The notes beneath the pieces were generated by a model. That model was given only the letters and a program-made list of their open reading frames with translations. It did not search any database and was not told the DNA's origin. From NCBI GenBank assembly GCA_036583965.1, contig JAZBQD010000015.1, positions 86,926,809 to 86,990,808 of the forward strand: DNA of 64,000 nucleotides, in the 5' to 3' direction. Positions within the stretch are counted from its first letter, which is position 1. Each line of letters starts with the position of its first letter. This document shows, piece after piece, positions 49,251 to 62,007 of the stretch. The position numbers and the translations under genes are program-made. Origin of the DNA: Prunella strophiata (Eukaryota; Chordata; Aves; Passeriformes; Prunellidae).

Positions 49251-51010
49251 TGCACTACAGGTCATTCCTTACCTTGAACTGTGGATAACCAGCTTTACTG
49301 GGTACTTGGATGTGACTCCTGCTGGTCCCTGGTCAGGCAGAGGGTAAGTATAAGAGTAACTCTGCAGTCCTTCTGTCTGAGCTGATTTACTGCACAAGTC
49401 TATCACTAATAATAGAGCAACTGAAGCCAAGGAGCACTGCGAAGCAAAGCAGGGATTTACAGCAACCAGAAAGCATGGATTTAAACAGTCAGGAAGAGAA
49501 ATAATTGTAAATTGCAGCATAATTTTGTCTTAATGTCAGGTGCAAAGCATTAGGGAGCTAACCTAACAGCATGTGCTTGTGCAGACTCATACAAAATGCT
49601 TAGGGGCTTTGTTGGCATCCACCTCAATGATCCCCAAATGCAGGTGGAGCAGAGACCTGACCCAACAAGTCTCTGGACATCCCCATGGATGTAGTTGGAG
49701 AGCTCTCAGCATCCTGCAGTGCCAGTCTCCCATTTAGGTTTGATTTGGCTACTCAAAGTTCTGTTAAAAATGCTTTGTTATTAAATCCATCTGGAGAGAT
49801 GAGCTGTATTTACTAGACAGACACTCCCATCATATGCATTGTCCTATTTTATGCACATAAGCTGTACTGACACTGGAGAAGACCACATTTTGTGGAGGAT
49901 TTTAGAAAAGTTATTAGTAACTTGAACAAAAGTAAAAGCCATTTCAACAGCCATTTGTCTTTCAGGACCCCATTGTCACCACTCCCTGTTACTTGGAATC
50001 AGGAGAGGACTCTCTCAGTAGCTTCTGTTCTGTTTTACAAGAGCTGAATGCTGATTTCAGATCTCTGGTGTGGCACTGCTTGATGCTGCTGGCTTTTCTG
50101 CTTTGGATCATCCATGTTTCAAGTTGCTGCTGTGCTTGTAAAGAAAGAGCCTATAAATGTGTCCCCTTTGCTCCAAATACCTTTGGGTTTTCTCATTTTG
50201 TTAACTATAGATGTATAAAAGCAGTGGGTTTTAGCTTAATTTTGTATTCAGAAACAAAAAGTGTTGAGTTGTTGTAGTTATGCAGGACAAATTTAAATAA
50301 TATCTGTGCCAGCCTGGCTTGGAGAAACATTCCGAGTTAGAGATAGAATAAAGAGAGCAGAATAACAATACATGGACTGAAAAGCACAGATTCTTTCTCC
50401 TCAAAAAGTATTCACTACTTTTAACACTTTGAAGGTTGTTAAAATAACAACCTGATGGCTGTGCCACTGCCAGCCTCAGAGGACAGGATGGAGGACAATG
50501 AGCTTCTGCTGCTTTGTGTCCACTCGCTATAAACCACTGAGTAGGTCAGAAAAATGTTCTTGTTGGAAAAAGATACTCAGTTGCCCTTAGTCTTGATGGG
50601 AGCTGTGACCTAACCTCTGCTCCAGCACAGTCTTGTTTTCCATGTCCTGTCATAATAGCTGCTGAACTGACTCTCTTTCTTGCTCAGATGTGTCAGGCCA
50701 TGCATCAGCTGGTGATGCCCTAACCAAAAAGTATTTAAACAATTGTCTCTGTGTCTCAGAAAATATTAGTATTGCTAAATTAGCCCCCTGGGCAGCACAG
50801 CCCTGTCAGTGATTCTGGCTACACAGCCTTTATCTAAACACCTTGACAAGCTTAAATCAGTGTTTCTATGGCAAATCTTCACCCAGTTTAAATAGACATG
50901 ATTTTATCTGTTTTAAAGCTATACTATTTTATACCAGTCAACATAATGGCACTTTCCAAAAAACAATCCTGAAAACTTTATTAGATAGAATTTACCTGAA
51001 ATGTACGCCC

Positions 51011-51034
51011 CAGATGATTTTGTAAAATCATCTG
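51011..51034. repeat. Perfect 11-bp inverted repeat with 2-base spacer
   Basis: CAGATGATTTT (51011-51021), GT, AAAATCATCTG (51024-51034). The two arms are exact reverse complements. A hairpin or dimeric binding site is possible, but with no run of T after it on the plus strand it does not look like a terminator. Confidence 0.9.
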
Positions 51035-51420
51035 TGCTATGTTAATGCTGAAAGGAGGAGTTTTACTGTTATTGTATTAAATTGTTTTGTTTTTATCTTC
51101 TTAGAGCAATTATTTCACTTGATTATCATAGAAGAATTTCATCTGACATTGAGTTTAGGTGCACCTGAATTCATTATACTGTCTAATTTATATTTGATAT
51201 AAAATGACAATAGCTTGAAACTGTATTGACAGATCTTTATTGAAGATAATTACTCAACAAGAATCATTCTGAATGAATTGCATTGAAAATTCGCTTCAAT
51301 TTTACAGCACTCCAGCGATAAGAAACATAACTGTAACATTTCCTTTGCTAAATTGTAGCTATAATTTTGTTTAAAACTCTTTGAATTCTTTCAGGTAAAT
51401 TTGAGCTCCCCAGAGAAGCT
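51035..51420. other. Candidate conserved noncoding element
   Basis: An AT-rich block directly after the 51011 palindrome with many homeobox-like words (CAATTATTTCA, TAATTTATATTTGAT, GATAATTACTC) and no simple repeats. Its texture is that of developmental enhancers. Unproven. Confidence 0.25.
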
Positions 51421-54217
51421 TGTAACACCTGAGCTCAACTTCTGAGACTTGATTAATTCACAATTCAAGATGATATTACTACAGGCAGATGTCTCACTCT
51501 TTTCCCTGGAATGGCAGGTTGTCAGTTGTTTCAGGGAGACAAGTTTTGTGGGAAGGGTGGGAAAAGTGGCCATCTTCCCTGCTCTTACCCAGAAGAGGGT
51601 TTGTTCCCCATTTGCAGAGCAGGTAGGAAACTGGTCACTGCCATGTGTGTCTGGTGATGTCTCTCCCTCTGCCCAACTCCAGGAAGGAGCTGGAGGGCTC
51701 AGGTTGCACCCCCAGTCCCTCTCCTCTGGCTATTCCAGTCTCTGACTGCCATAGAACCAGCTGTAGGTTCACAGCTGAGCATCTGCTTTAACTTTGGGAT
51801 TACAGAGGCTTTATGCTCAGCACCTTGCAGAATCAGTACACAGAAATAAGAAATATTTATTTTAGCTACAGTAGGTAAATACCTTTTACCTCAATAGATT
51901 GCAATAATTTATTCCCTCAAATTTGATCTATTTCTACCAAAGAGAGCTGTCATAAGTAAAAATCTAAGATTTGTCTTCTATTTTCTTAATCTATTAGAAG
52001 CCATTTGAAAACACAGGTAGTATGTGTGATATAATGGTTGTCATCCAACTTGTATTCTTTGGCTGCAAACTGGCATGTGTGCAACTGGCTTTCCAATATT
52101 TACCTTTTGTAGAAATTTTCTAAAAACTATACTCAGCCAGGATATAAAACAGCAAAAAGGAGAAAAAAAATTTAACAGTAAGCCATGGGAGGGGAGAGGA
52201 AGGAAGAAAGGTAAAATAGTCATCAGTGCCTCTGAAATACAATTGTGGTGTGTTCACACAGAGAAGGCATTCAGCATCCACAATGGCTTGACCTAGTAAG
52301 TAGTGTAATTGTCACTCAGACATATTGTAGTAGTATTTATTTCATGTTGTGTTTAAAAATTAACACAAAAGTTGAAAATGAAGAATAGGAATATTCCTGA
52401 AGACAGGAATATAGAGGTGGAAGACAGAAGAATAGGGAATGATCACACTGAGAAATCATACTGAGAGTGAGTGTGCTACAGATAAGTTAATTCCTTCATA
52501 GACTATTAATTAAAGGTTTATTTCCTTGTGTTGAGGTATCATTGTCCTAACGGAGTTAGAGAGGAAGGAAAGGAAAGAATGGGATGGATGTAATTCATCA
52601 TCAGATGAGGGAAAGCCACTGCATGTAATACAGTCCTTCTATCCACATGGTCTGTCTCTCCTAGTAAAACACTTCTGGATTTTCCTCAGCATCTTAGAAA
52701 TAATTTATATTATTGTGCTTCAGCTGGTTTATTAGTATTCATTTTCCTCTTAGCCAAATGGAATTGTTTATTGAGAAGCATTACTGCACATCACTGAGTA
52801 TCCAAGCTATTTTAGTTTGGCTGTGCTTGCTTCCTTCAAGTCTCAAAGGTTGCCAGCTACTTTGTGCTAAGGATCTGAGCCAGCAAATTGTTGGTACCCA
52901 TCTAAACATTGACTGCTAGGGGCTTATATGGCTCTGCACAGGAACGTGTCCCAAAGGCTGCTGTCACTTTCTTGTTGCTATTCCCATCTGTTCTACCAGC
53001 CCTGCAAAACTCTTCATGAGGGATGCTATGTATCAGGCACCATGTGTGTGGGGAACAGGAGGTGGTCATTGCCTTAGAGGCTGTGCACATGCTCTTTTCT
53101 TGTTCTTCACCCCTAATGGGACAGCTTCTCCTCTCTAGTTTTGCTCTTCTGGCTCCAGTGGTGTTCTCCTGATTCATTCCATTGTAAGAAACTGGAGGAA
53201 CCATTGCATTTTGAATCCTCATCTTGTTAGCACCACTTGGACAGCTGTGTAACTCTATTAATTTCAGCTGAATAGGTTAATTGATGCTGATTTGGTGAGA
53301 AGTGAATAAATTTCAATATTGCAAAAATTGCTGTACCTTTTTTGTGTTACCTTGTGTCACATGTATTTTCCTGTCTCTATTATAACACACCTTTCCAGAC
53401 TTAATAAGGGTTTGCAGAATTTCCAGAAGACCTTGGTTAAACAACAGTATATTTTGTGCAAATTTGCTCAGCCTTTCTAGAAAAAGAAATAAAAATATTG
53501 TGTAGGACAATGCAAAGGATTTTTCCGTACTTTTAGGCTAAGCACAGGGATAAAAAGCCAAGTCTTATGTGGGAAGATTTTGCTAATTTTCACAGCCCTA
53601 ATTACACACTTGTGAATTAGATGCAGGAATAGACTGATAAATTCTCCGTCACGTTTTACTGCCAGTCAAGTATTTTCACACATGAGTTATTATATAAAAC
53701 CCATAAACCACCTGAAGGAGAAAGCAGAAACCTGGCTGGAAAAAGATGCATGTGTGTTGGCCAGCTGTTGTTCCACCAGGAACCAATTTTATCCAGTACA
53801 AATTCCCACTGTAAAAGCTAATTTGGAAGCTGCTGAACTTTCCATCCATATAGATTTTGCATATAGAAGATGAGGGGAAAGGGCATACAGTTCAGCAGGT
53901 GGACTTGGTCTACCCTGTGGAAGACAGGAGCTTGTGGGGAATGCTTAGATGTCTTAAAGAATAAAAATAGTAGTCATAGTCTATTCAAGTATGTTATATT
54001 ACACTGATAAAGTATAAATCTGGCTTCAAACAGAACTTCCAGCCATCAAACTAATTGTATTCCTCATCTCTGGACAAAGAAATGTACCCTGGTGTAGTCC
54101 AATAACACAGTATTTTAGAAGAATTATTTCAAAAATAAGATTAAAAGCAAAGAAATAGACAAAAATTTTACATCTTACAGAGAGGAAAAAAAAAAACATT
54201 GAAAAAACCTCACTGGG

Positions 54218-54246
54218 CTGAAAAGCCTGAAAACAGGGCTTTTCAG
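54218..54246. repeat. Perfect 10-bp inverted repeat
   Basis: CTGAAAAGCC (54218-54227), a 9-base loop TGAAAACAG, then GGCTTTTCAG (54237-54246). A stable but short hairpin, too short for a pre-miRNA. Confidence 0.85.
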
Positions 54247-56459
54247 TGTCTTTTTCTTTCATCCTTTGTCTTTGAACCTTCACTGATGTACACTTGCCAA
54301 CCTCAACTGGTCTGGGGCAGAAAAGGCAAAAAGGGAATATGGATCTGTAGTGAGAGAATGTTTGCAGAAAGGCTGCAGAAAACTAGAACAGAGTTGAGGT
54401 AGCAGCTTCCTCTGGGTTTGGTGTTTGGTGAAAGGAAGCCCAAGAGAACCTAGAACACGTCAAAAGATGGATGGAATATCTTTTTTTAAAAAAAAAAAAA
54501 CAAATTGTACTTGAAGAGAACATAGAGAAGTAGATGACTGTGGTTTTCATTTTCCCTATGTCTTACATGTTTGTAACAGCTTTTTGTAAATAGTGAACAA
54601 TTTTAAAAATGAAAGTCATGTTAGAACAGTGTGAGTGATGAATATGACTTCACCTGGGACATCAAATTGAATTGGAGCTGTCCCTTGTCTAAAAAGATAC
54701 AGCATAAAGATTTCTGGGAGAGAAGAAGGAAAAAAGCTTAGTTTGGGCAAGAACACAGTTTGTCCTTCTTCAGGAAGTGAGGGAACATTGGACTGCTGGA
54801 ACACTAGAAAGAAATTCCTCTAGCAGGAAGACTTAGTTATCCCTTAGTTATCTACTACAGAAGTTCTTGTGTGTGTCCTGTAACACTACTTGTATCATGG
54901 CAATGCAACCTCCAGCTAAGGAAATTTGGTGCAAACTTTTAATACTGTACATTCTCACTGAACCATGGTTTATGCTTCAAAGAAAACTCCATGAGACAAA
55001 AAGTAGACATTCTGACTATACCCCTTATGTTTATTGCTCTAAGGCACCTCCCAAGTCAAATTTGCAAGACTCAGTTTCAAGTTACTCACACTTTATGATA
55101 AATCTGAGAGTGGCACCAAGGTTTAGGGCTTTTATCCTTTCAGTAATGTTCTTATCTTTCAAGGTCTGCAATAAGAAGTTGGACTTACCCAGGTCCACTT
55201 GCATCACTATCTGTGTTTGAGGAAAGTTGCTTTTGGGAGTGCAGATACAATTCTGCTTGCTTTTAGTATGAGGGAGGGTTTTCTTGTTTTTTATTGGAAA
55301 GAGCATTAGGATTTAGCTTATGTTCTGAAACATTTTATATCATGGCTGAAAACTGGACTTTTGAGTTGCATATATAGTTTTGCTTAAACTCACATCACAC
55401 TCTACATGGACTTTCTGAACTATTTTTATGGCAATTCTGTACTTGGCACTTGAAACAACTAACAAGGTAGACACATGAGAACTAAAGTTATTTCAAGTGT
55501 TGTGCCATTGGTAAGGAAACTGATATCAAAAAAGAATTAAAGGTAATATTAGTGGTTTAATTCTAGAAAATTGACTGGCAATTAAGTTACTGTCATTGAT
55601 CACAAAATGTACTGGACTTCAATTATTTCTCCAGACTGTTGTGGAGATACTTTTTCTTTCTTGAGTTATAATAGAGATATCCCAGGAATTGGAAGCCTGA
55701 AGGCCAGATGCTGAGATCAGACTAATATGAAGGATGTGTAACTACTGCACAGTAATGGTTATCATATAAAATAAAAATTTATTAAGAGGCTGAAGAGCAT
55801 CCATGTTTGAAATTTCTTATGATCTGATCTTGGCTTATGGTACTGGATAACTGGTTAACCTGCATTTTTTTTCCAATGCAATTAGGCCAAATTATCAAAC
55901 TGAAGTACACAGTTTAGTAGCAGTAGTGAGACAATGTACTAAAGATGTGCTAACACTGAGGACTGCAGTCCATTAAAACAACAAAAAACCCAACAATAAA
56001 ACCTCTAATGGACCATCCCCTATGTTCCTTAAAGAGGTAAAATCCTTTATTTGCCCTCACTGGAGCAAGGGCAAACTGCCTAAGTAAGAAATATGGGAAC
56101 TGGTTTATGTATGTGTTATCATTCTTCCCCCAGCTTGACTGAAACGACCCAGTATCTCAGTCCAGCCTGTCTGGTAGCAGAAACTCATGAGCCATTTTTC
56201 CACTACTTGACCCTGACACCAACAAATAAATCCCAGGGGCTGAAAAGGACAGTTAGAGTGAGAAGAATAAGAAAACATATGGCAAGATCAAGAGATGTGT
56301 CTGGTTTGTAATCTGAAGAAATACACCTTCGGATTTTCCCTCTTGCTCTGAGAATGCGACTCTTAATCTTCTTGCTGCCACAGAAAAGCTTGGTCACCCT
56401 TCTTAGATAAAGCAGTCTACTTATCTCATCAATTCCCACTCACCCATTACTTATTTCAC

Positions 56460-57260
56460 AAGTTAGAAAGCTGTCAGCATTGCATAAGAACCATCAGCAT
56501 GAATATTTGATGACCACAGCTGCCATAAGCATAACAAATCTGATATACTGCTAGCAGCCATTAAATATTCTGTTTACTCCATAAATGTACACTTTTAGAA
56601 ATCTATGGAGAGACACTGTCCAAGGAGATTTGAAGCTGGGTATTTAATATGAATCTTAGTTTTGAATATAAATTATAAACTTCCCTGAGAATCTATACGA
56701 CATTTACATCCTCAGTGCATATTTCTGCATTTAATGAGTGCTTAGAATGCGACATCAGTTTTTGCTTCTGACTATTGTGTGATGAAATGCAGTGACTTGT
56801 CAGTTTACACTCTACTGGAATGCATTTGAAAGCCACGTGAATATGTCTGTGTTTTAATAGGCACCAGTATTTTAAAAGGGTGGAATAACTTGAAATTGTT
56901 TTTTATTAAATACTAGGTTGTAATTGCATATTTTTTCCAATTTTTAATCTTATTAGAACTTCAGCAGCTTTGCTTTTATGCACGAAAATCTCCCTGGATT
57001 TGTAAGCAGACTTCTTTTTGTTTTGTTATCTATGTTTAATGCAGCAGAGATTTCATTTATCTGTGCTGGAATGTGCTCCAGTGGCTTATACAGTGAATAA
57101 CAACAACTCTTTCTCTCAAGTTTAAGAGTTACTTTTAGATATCAAAAATCACCCAGATTTTCAGCCTGATTTGTACTATATTTATTTTTTATTACAGAAC
57201 TCAAAGAATGCTAATGGTTTCAATTAGAAATCCAGTCAAGAGTGTTTGTTATGGACCAGT
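56460..57260. other. Candidate conserved noncoding element, long
   Basis: About 800 bp of AT-rich, repeat-free sequence with an E-box-type CACGTG at 56836-56841 (in agccacgtgaat), several TAAT cores and octamer-like words. Of the AT-rich blocks in the window it looks most like a long conserved noncoding element. Judgement by texture only. Confidence 0.25.
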
Positions 57261-58689
57261 ACTCAGCTTGTGAGACATTCAAGAGAAGATGCCAAACTGA
57301 AGCAATGATCAGAAGAAAGTTTGGCACTCAGTAACTCCCCCATAGAGAAACTGTTGAGCTTTCTTGAGAAAAAAAAAGCTATTTATTTCAGCAAAGATAT
57401 TGAGTACTAAGTCTTAAATTATTTTCATTCTGGTCTTAAAATGAAAATTATTTGCACAGGAGTCTTGGAAAGCAGGAAATAAAAATGGTCAGTGTTCAGT
57501 CAGGGGCCAGAGCAGACAGAGATGGTTTTCCTGGGGGTGCCAAAATGAGCACCACTCACAAATTGGTAAAGTCCATCATGCCCATGTCCATGGAGAAGGC
57601 AATATCATTCTTCTATCTTCCACATTGTTGTTCCCAAAAGCTACAAGACAGAATGGGAAATCTGCCTGGTGATAGTTAACATGCAAGTTTTACCACTCAA
57701 GACGAAACCTCCTTCCACCAATGTTTACAGATTCCAAAACTTGCTGCGTTTGCCAGCAGTCTCTGTAAACCTTTTAGCCACACTGACTGCTTGGGGCTAC
57801 TTTTACAGATTTTGTGGCCATATTTATGATGTACATTATCTAATATCAGATTATTTTGCACAAATTTTATATGAAGTCCAGTTCAAATAGCTTGCCATTA
57901 GATGTATATAGTTTAAAAACCATAAACGGTGAGCAGAAAAACCTTAATGAGATTATTCTTACACTCATCAAAAGAAATAAAAAATTCCCTGGTTCAGCTG
58001 TGTCTATCAAAAGGCAGGGCAGTGGTAGCAGTCTGAATTCATCATGCTGTGTTGCCTCTCAGGAACACCAGCCTTTTCTTCTCTGCAAACAAAGACTATG
58101 GATTTGATTGAGCTGGAGATTTTAAATCTGCATCTTTAAAAGAATTATTAACACCATTTTAGTAGACAAGGAAAACAATGCAAAACATTCAGAATGAACA
58201 TGAAGTATCAGCTGTACCTTTTAAAATTCTTTTTCTCCTCCTTGCCAGTGTTTCTAGTATCTCTCTAGGAGCCTGAAATTAAACCATTTCCCTGTTGATT
58301 TGGGTTGACTTTTTCCAATTGGAAAGAAATAAAAGAATATGCTTTCCTTTTTTTCTTCTTTTCCTAGCATTGCAAAAGCCCCTCAAGAATTCTCTTCAAA
58401 GAAATCTGGTCAGTGATTTAACACAATATAAAATGTTATGTAAAAGCACTAAGAACTATTCTCATAAAAGCCATTTGGGAACAAAAAAGAGACAACAACA
58501 AATGTTTCAGCCAACATTTCCAAAGGAAGATCTATCATTTTTATTATTATTATTTTTAGACTCAATCTTTTTCCTCGTTCAAGCACATGAAGAATTGGCT
58601 TTTCATACGCATCTTATGCCAGAACCCAAGCTGGGAACAAGGTGCTTTCTGCTCTTCAGCATTTGATATGCTGGAGTTGAGGATCCTGA

Positions 58690-60195
58690 GGGGGAGAAAC
58701 AAGGCTCAAAGCAACATTACAACCCTGGTCTTCAGGAGAGTAGGCTTTGGACTTTGATCTGCTTGGAAGAATCCTACAGGAAACATCCCTGGAGAGAAGA
58801 GTGATCCAGGAGAGCTGATTGATTTTCAAAGGTCATCTGTTCCCAGCACCAGAATGGTCCATCCCAGTGAGCAGGATATCAAGCAAAGGTAGCAGGAGAT
58901 GGGCATGGATGAACAAGGAGCTCCTTACCAAATTAAAATGTAAAAAGTATGCAAAAAGTGGGAGCAGGTGCAGGTGATCCTGGAGAAATACAGAGACACT
59001 GAGAATGCATGTCTGGGGAAAGAAAAGTCAGCCCTTATGGAGTTGAATCTTTAAGGGGATGTAAAGGGTAACAAGAACAGCTCTCCCTGGGTACATTAAT
59101 AGGAAAAAGAAAACTAGGGAAAATATGGGCTTGGTGCTGTATGGGGCAGAAGGGCAGCAGACTTGGTGGCAAAGGGCATAGGAAAGGTCAATGCCTTCTT
59201 CCCATTGGATTTTACTTTAAGACTGGACTTCAGCAATCCAAGGGCCCCGAGACCAGAGGGAAAGCTGAGAGCAAGGGAGATGTGCTCTCAGTGCAAGAGG
59301 ACTGGGTTAGGGAGTGTTCAAACAAACTGGACACACTTGAGCCCATGGGAGCTGGCAGGGTGCACTCCCAGGCACTGAAGGAGCTGGCTGACAAATTGTG
59401 AGACTGCTCCTGATAACCTTTAAAAGGTCCTGGCTTTTGGGAGAGGTACCTTAGGACTGGAAGAAAAAAAAAAAAGTCACTCCCTGTCTCCAGGAAGGAG
59501 GATCTGAGGAACTACAGGCTGGTCAGCCTCACAGATCTCCAGGAATATGATGGAGAAACTCATCCAGGAGGTAGTTTCCAAACACTAGGAAGAACAAGCA
59601 GGTGACTAGGAGTCAGCATGGACTTCAGAAGGGCAAAAGTGTGCTCAATCAATCTGATAGCCTTCTATGAACAGTATTAGTGTGTTAGGTTATGTGATAG
59701 GTGGTACAAGGGAGGGAGTTAGATGATTTTAGTGGGAACAAAAGTGGGAAAATAGCAGGACAAAGGTATAAAAAGGGGTGGTTGTCCATAAGCTGTTGAC
59801 TGGTCAGTGTAGTATGGTCATGCCCTGCAGCTGTATTCTGTCTTGAAAAAGATGGGACTGTTTCATGCAGAGAAAAGAAGGCTCAAGATGGGCCTTGTGT
59901 GTAAAAATATCTGAAGGAAAGATGTAAAGTGAGAGGCTCTTTTCAGTGGTGCCCAGTGACAGGACAAGAGAGAATGGGCACATGCTGAAATACAGGTATA
60001 TATACATTTGGGCCTTCACTCTGAAAGTGGAACACTGGGATAGGTGTCCAGGGAGGGTGTGAAATCTCCATCCTTCGAAACCCAACTAAAAATGGCTCTC
60101 AAAAACTGCTCATAGCTGTCCCTACTTTGAGAAGGGAGGTTGGACTGGATGATCTCCTTAAGTCCCTGCCCACTTCATCAGTTTTGCAGTTTGGT
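58690..60195 (+). mobile_element. CR1 LINE, truncated and internally deleted, plus strand
   Basis: The copy starts inside ORF2 ('cttcaggagagtaggctttg' at 58731, 'ctgcttggaagaatcc' at 58760) and continues through 'tggatgaacaaggagctcct' (58906). The frame at 59141-59401 reads LDTLEPMGAGRVHSQALKEL, as expected before the RT domain. RT-related words go on to about 59678 (gaaggatctgaggaactaca-like, then 'catggacttcagaag'). Most of RT is missing: CR1 resumes near 59860 with the 3' UTR ('ggtgcccagtgacaggacaa' at 59948) and ends near 'gttggactggatgatctcc' (60130). Many stops make it inactive. The missing part is replaced by an LTR-like insert. Confidence 0.88.
59679..59860 (+). mobile_element. Possible LTR fragment inside the CR1
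   Basis: Where CR1 homology breaks off, the sequence starts TGTGTTAGGTTATGTG and includes a TATA-like word (ggtataaaaaggggtgg, about 59766). This resembles the start and promoter of avian ERVL-type solo LTRs. No internal retroviral sequence is seen. It may be a partial solo LTR or chance resemblance; the right boundary is uncertain. Confidence 0.3.
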
Positions 60196-60525
60196 GGTGT
60201 CAGTATAGCTGAGGTGCAGCACAGCAAAAGTTGGGAGCACAAGACATTTCTCCTGTACTGTCACCTCCAACAGCTCCACAGCTGCCAAAGGAATTGGTGA
60301 GCCCATGGCTTGCCTCTGAAGGAGGGCGCAGAAGAGGTGACAAGGAAGAGCTGCAGTCTGTCCCTCATAAGTGGCAGTGGGGAAGCTTCAGCTCTGCTCC
60401 CTAAGTCTGGTGATGAGATTAGCTGCTGGTGTTGCCCTGCAAGTGCTGTTGACACCTTCCTGCTGCTGCACATCTCTGCCCCTCACCCTGCCCCTTGGCA
60501 TGAGCCTGGTGCAAAGCCTCTTCAT
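60196..60525. other. Spacer between two opposed CR1 copies, nothing specific
   Basis: About 330 bp of unique-looking sequence with moderate G+C. The open frames in it are short and not family-like. Confidence 0.5.
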
Positions 60526-60690
60526 GGAATCACAGAATCTTTGGGCTGGAGAGGACATTAAAGACCATCTAGTTCAAACCCCCTGCCATGGGTAGGGACA
60601 CCACCCACTGGATAAGGTTGCTCAGAGCCCCATTGAGCCAATCCTTGGACTGGTTAGGGTGTCCAGGGATGCTGCTACAGAAAGAAGACA
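60526..60690 (-). mobile_element. CR1 LINE 3' fragment, minus strand
   Basis: The tail is at the left (ggaatcacagaatctttggg, 60526) followed by 'gaccatctagttcaaacccc' (60564) and 'gttgctcagagccccattga' (60617). On the minus strand the frame encodes LNGALSNLIQW, the normal C-terminus of CR1 ORF2. This is a young-looking avian CR1 end of only about 165 bp. It faces the plus-strand CR1 ending at 60195, tail to tail. Confidence 0.88.
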
Positions 60691-61852
60691 CAGGCACAAG
60701 CACCTGCTCCACATTGCAGGAAGCGATGCAGCTGGGAGCATTTCCCAGACCACTGCCAGCACGGCAGCTGCCCTTGCCTGGCCACACTGCTTGATCCAGA
60801 GGGGGAGGTCACTTGTGAGGGTCCAGATGCCCTTCACATCCCCTTCCCTGCCACAAGCCAGGCTCCTCTCAAGAAGCATCCCACTTTAGCATAGGGTAAA
60901 CATTATTTAATCTAGTAAAATTTCTTTGGATTGCTCTAGACTCTTTAAAAAGGCTGCCTGCTAATTTTGGGCAGTTGTTACTGAGACAGTTAACTCCAAG
61001 GGGAATTTTATTGGCCTTCTGTAATGCAAGTTAAATATAGGGGCAGCAGGAATTTCCCTCCAGGCCAGATAGGTCTCACACAGAATATTTGAACTTTGCA
61101 GGCATGCACACCCCATAAGGCAATGCCTAGTATTTCACCCAAGTAACAACACACCAACACACTCTCCAGTATTGCAGCAGCCCTGTGTGTGAGTGAGGGT
61201 GGCTGATTCCCTTTGTCTGTGTTTCATTCTTATGCTACTATGACAAAGTCTGTGTACCATCATCCTTACTCCTACCTGATCCTTCCTCTTCTTTGATCCT
61301 TTCTAGCACCGTGAATGAATTTCTAATTCGTACTTACTCCTTTGTGTGTAATTGCTTCAATAATTTCATCTGGGCTACTCCACATTTCCACCAGCACACA
61401 TGAGAGAATTCTCAGTTTATTTACCTATTTTGCAAAGTTCTGGAATTTACTCTTTCATTCATTAAAATTCCATGGGAGTTGTTTGTTTTGCCTAGCACTC
61501 AGTGCAAAGTTAATTTGAAACAAAATAATAGAAAAGGGGGAAAAATAAAAAAAGAGAATGGGTAGCTGCATTTCCTTCTCCTTGATTAAAGCAACTAATT
61601 GGTGTGTCCTGGAAGAGCTCCTCTTTGGACAAACTAAAGACCTCCACACCTTGTGCACACACCTAAAAGTCCCCAGAGAAGTCTTACTGTTCCAGTGTAA
61701 ACTACTACTCACATGTAAGTACTCACAGACAGCTTGCAGCCTAAAGAGGAGGGGAACAAAAGATGTCTGGTATGAAAGAGCAGGTCAGTGGAAATGCTCC
61801 TAGAAACTTTTCAGATATTTTTCAAATGAGCTCACTGTGTTAATCACTGTGC

Positions 61853-61890
61853 TTTCTTTTTTTATTTTTTTTTTTTCCTTTTTTTTTTTT
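61853..61890. repeat. T-rich tract
   Basis: Runs of T broken by single C and A residues. Confidence 0.9.
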
Positions 61891-61988
61891 GCAATGGTTG
61901 TGTATTCTGGTAGAGTGGGAGTGTGCTACAACCAGGCCTGGATTTTGTTTGCCTTATAACCCTGGCCAAAGAGAAATGCTCTCTGGAA

Positions 61989-62007
61989 TTTTTTTTTTTT
62001 TTTTTTT
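61989..62007. repeat. T run of 19
   Basis: A simple T homopolymer about 100 bp after another T-rich tract. Confidence 0.9.

Larger units (their letters stand above)
44901..58689. other. Intergenic stretch without a recognisable gene
   Basis: About 13.8 kb with no exon, RNA gene or nameable transposon. Positions 45180-45680 and 46580-47100 are somewhat G+C-richer and therefore carry longer chance open frames on both strands. From 48.6 kb rightward the sequence becomes AT-rich, with blocks at 48750-49250, 51035-51420 and 56460-57260 that look like conserved noncoding DNA. Inverted repeats at 51011 and 54218 and a T run at 48716 are listed separately. Confidence 0.55.
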
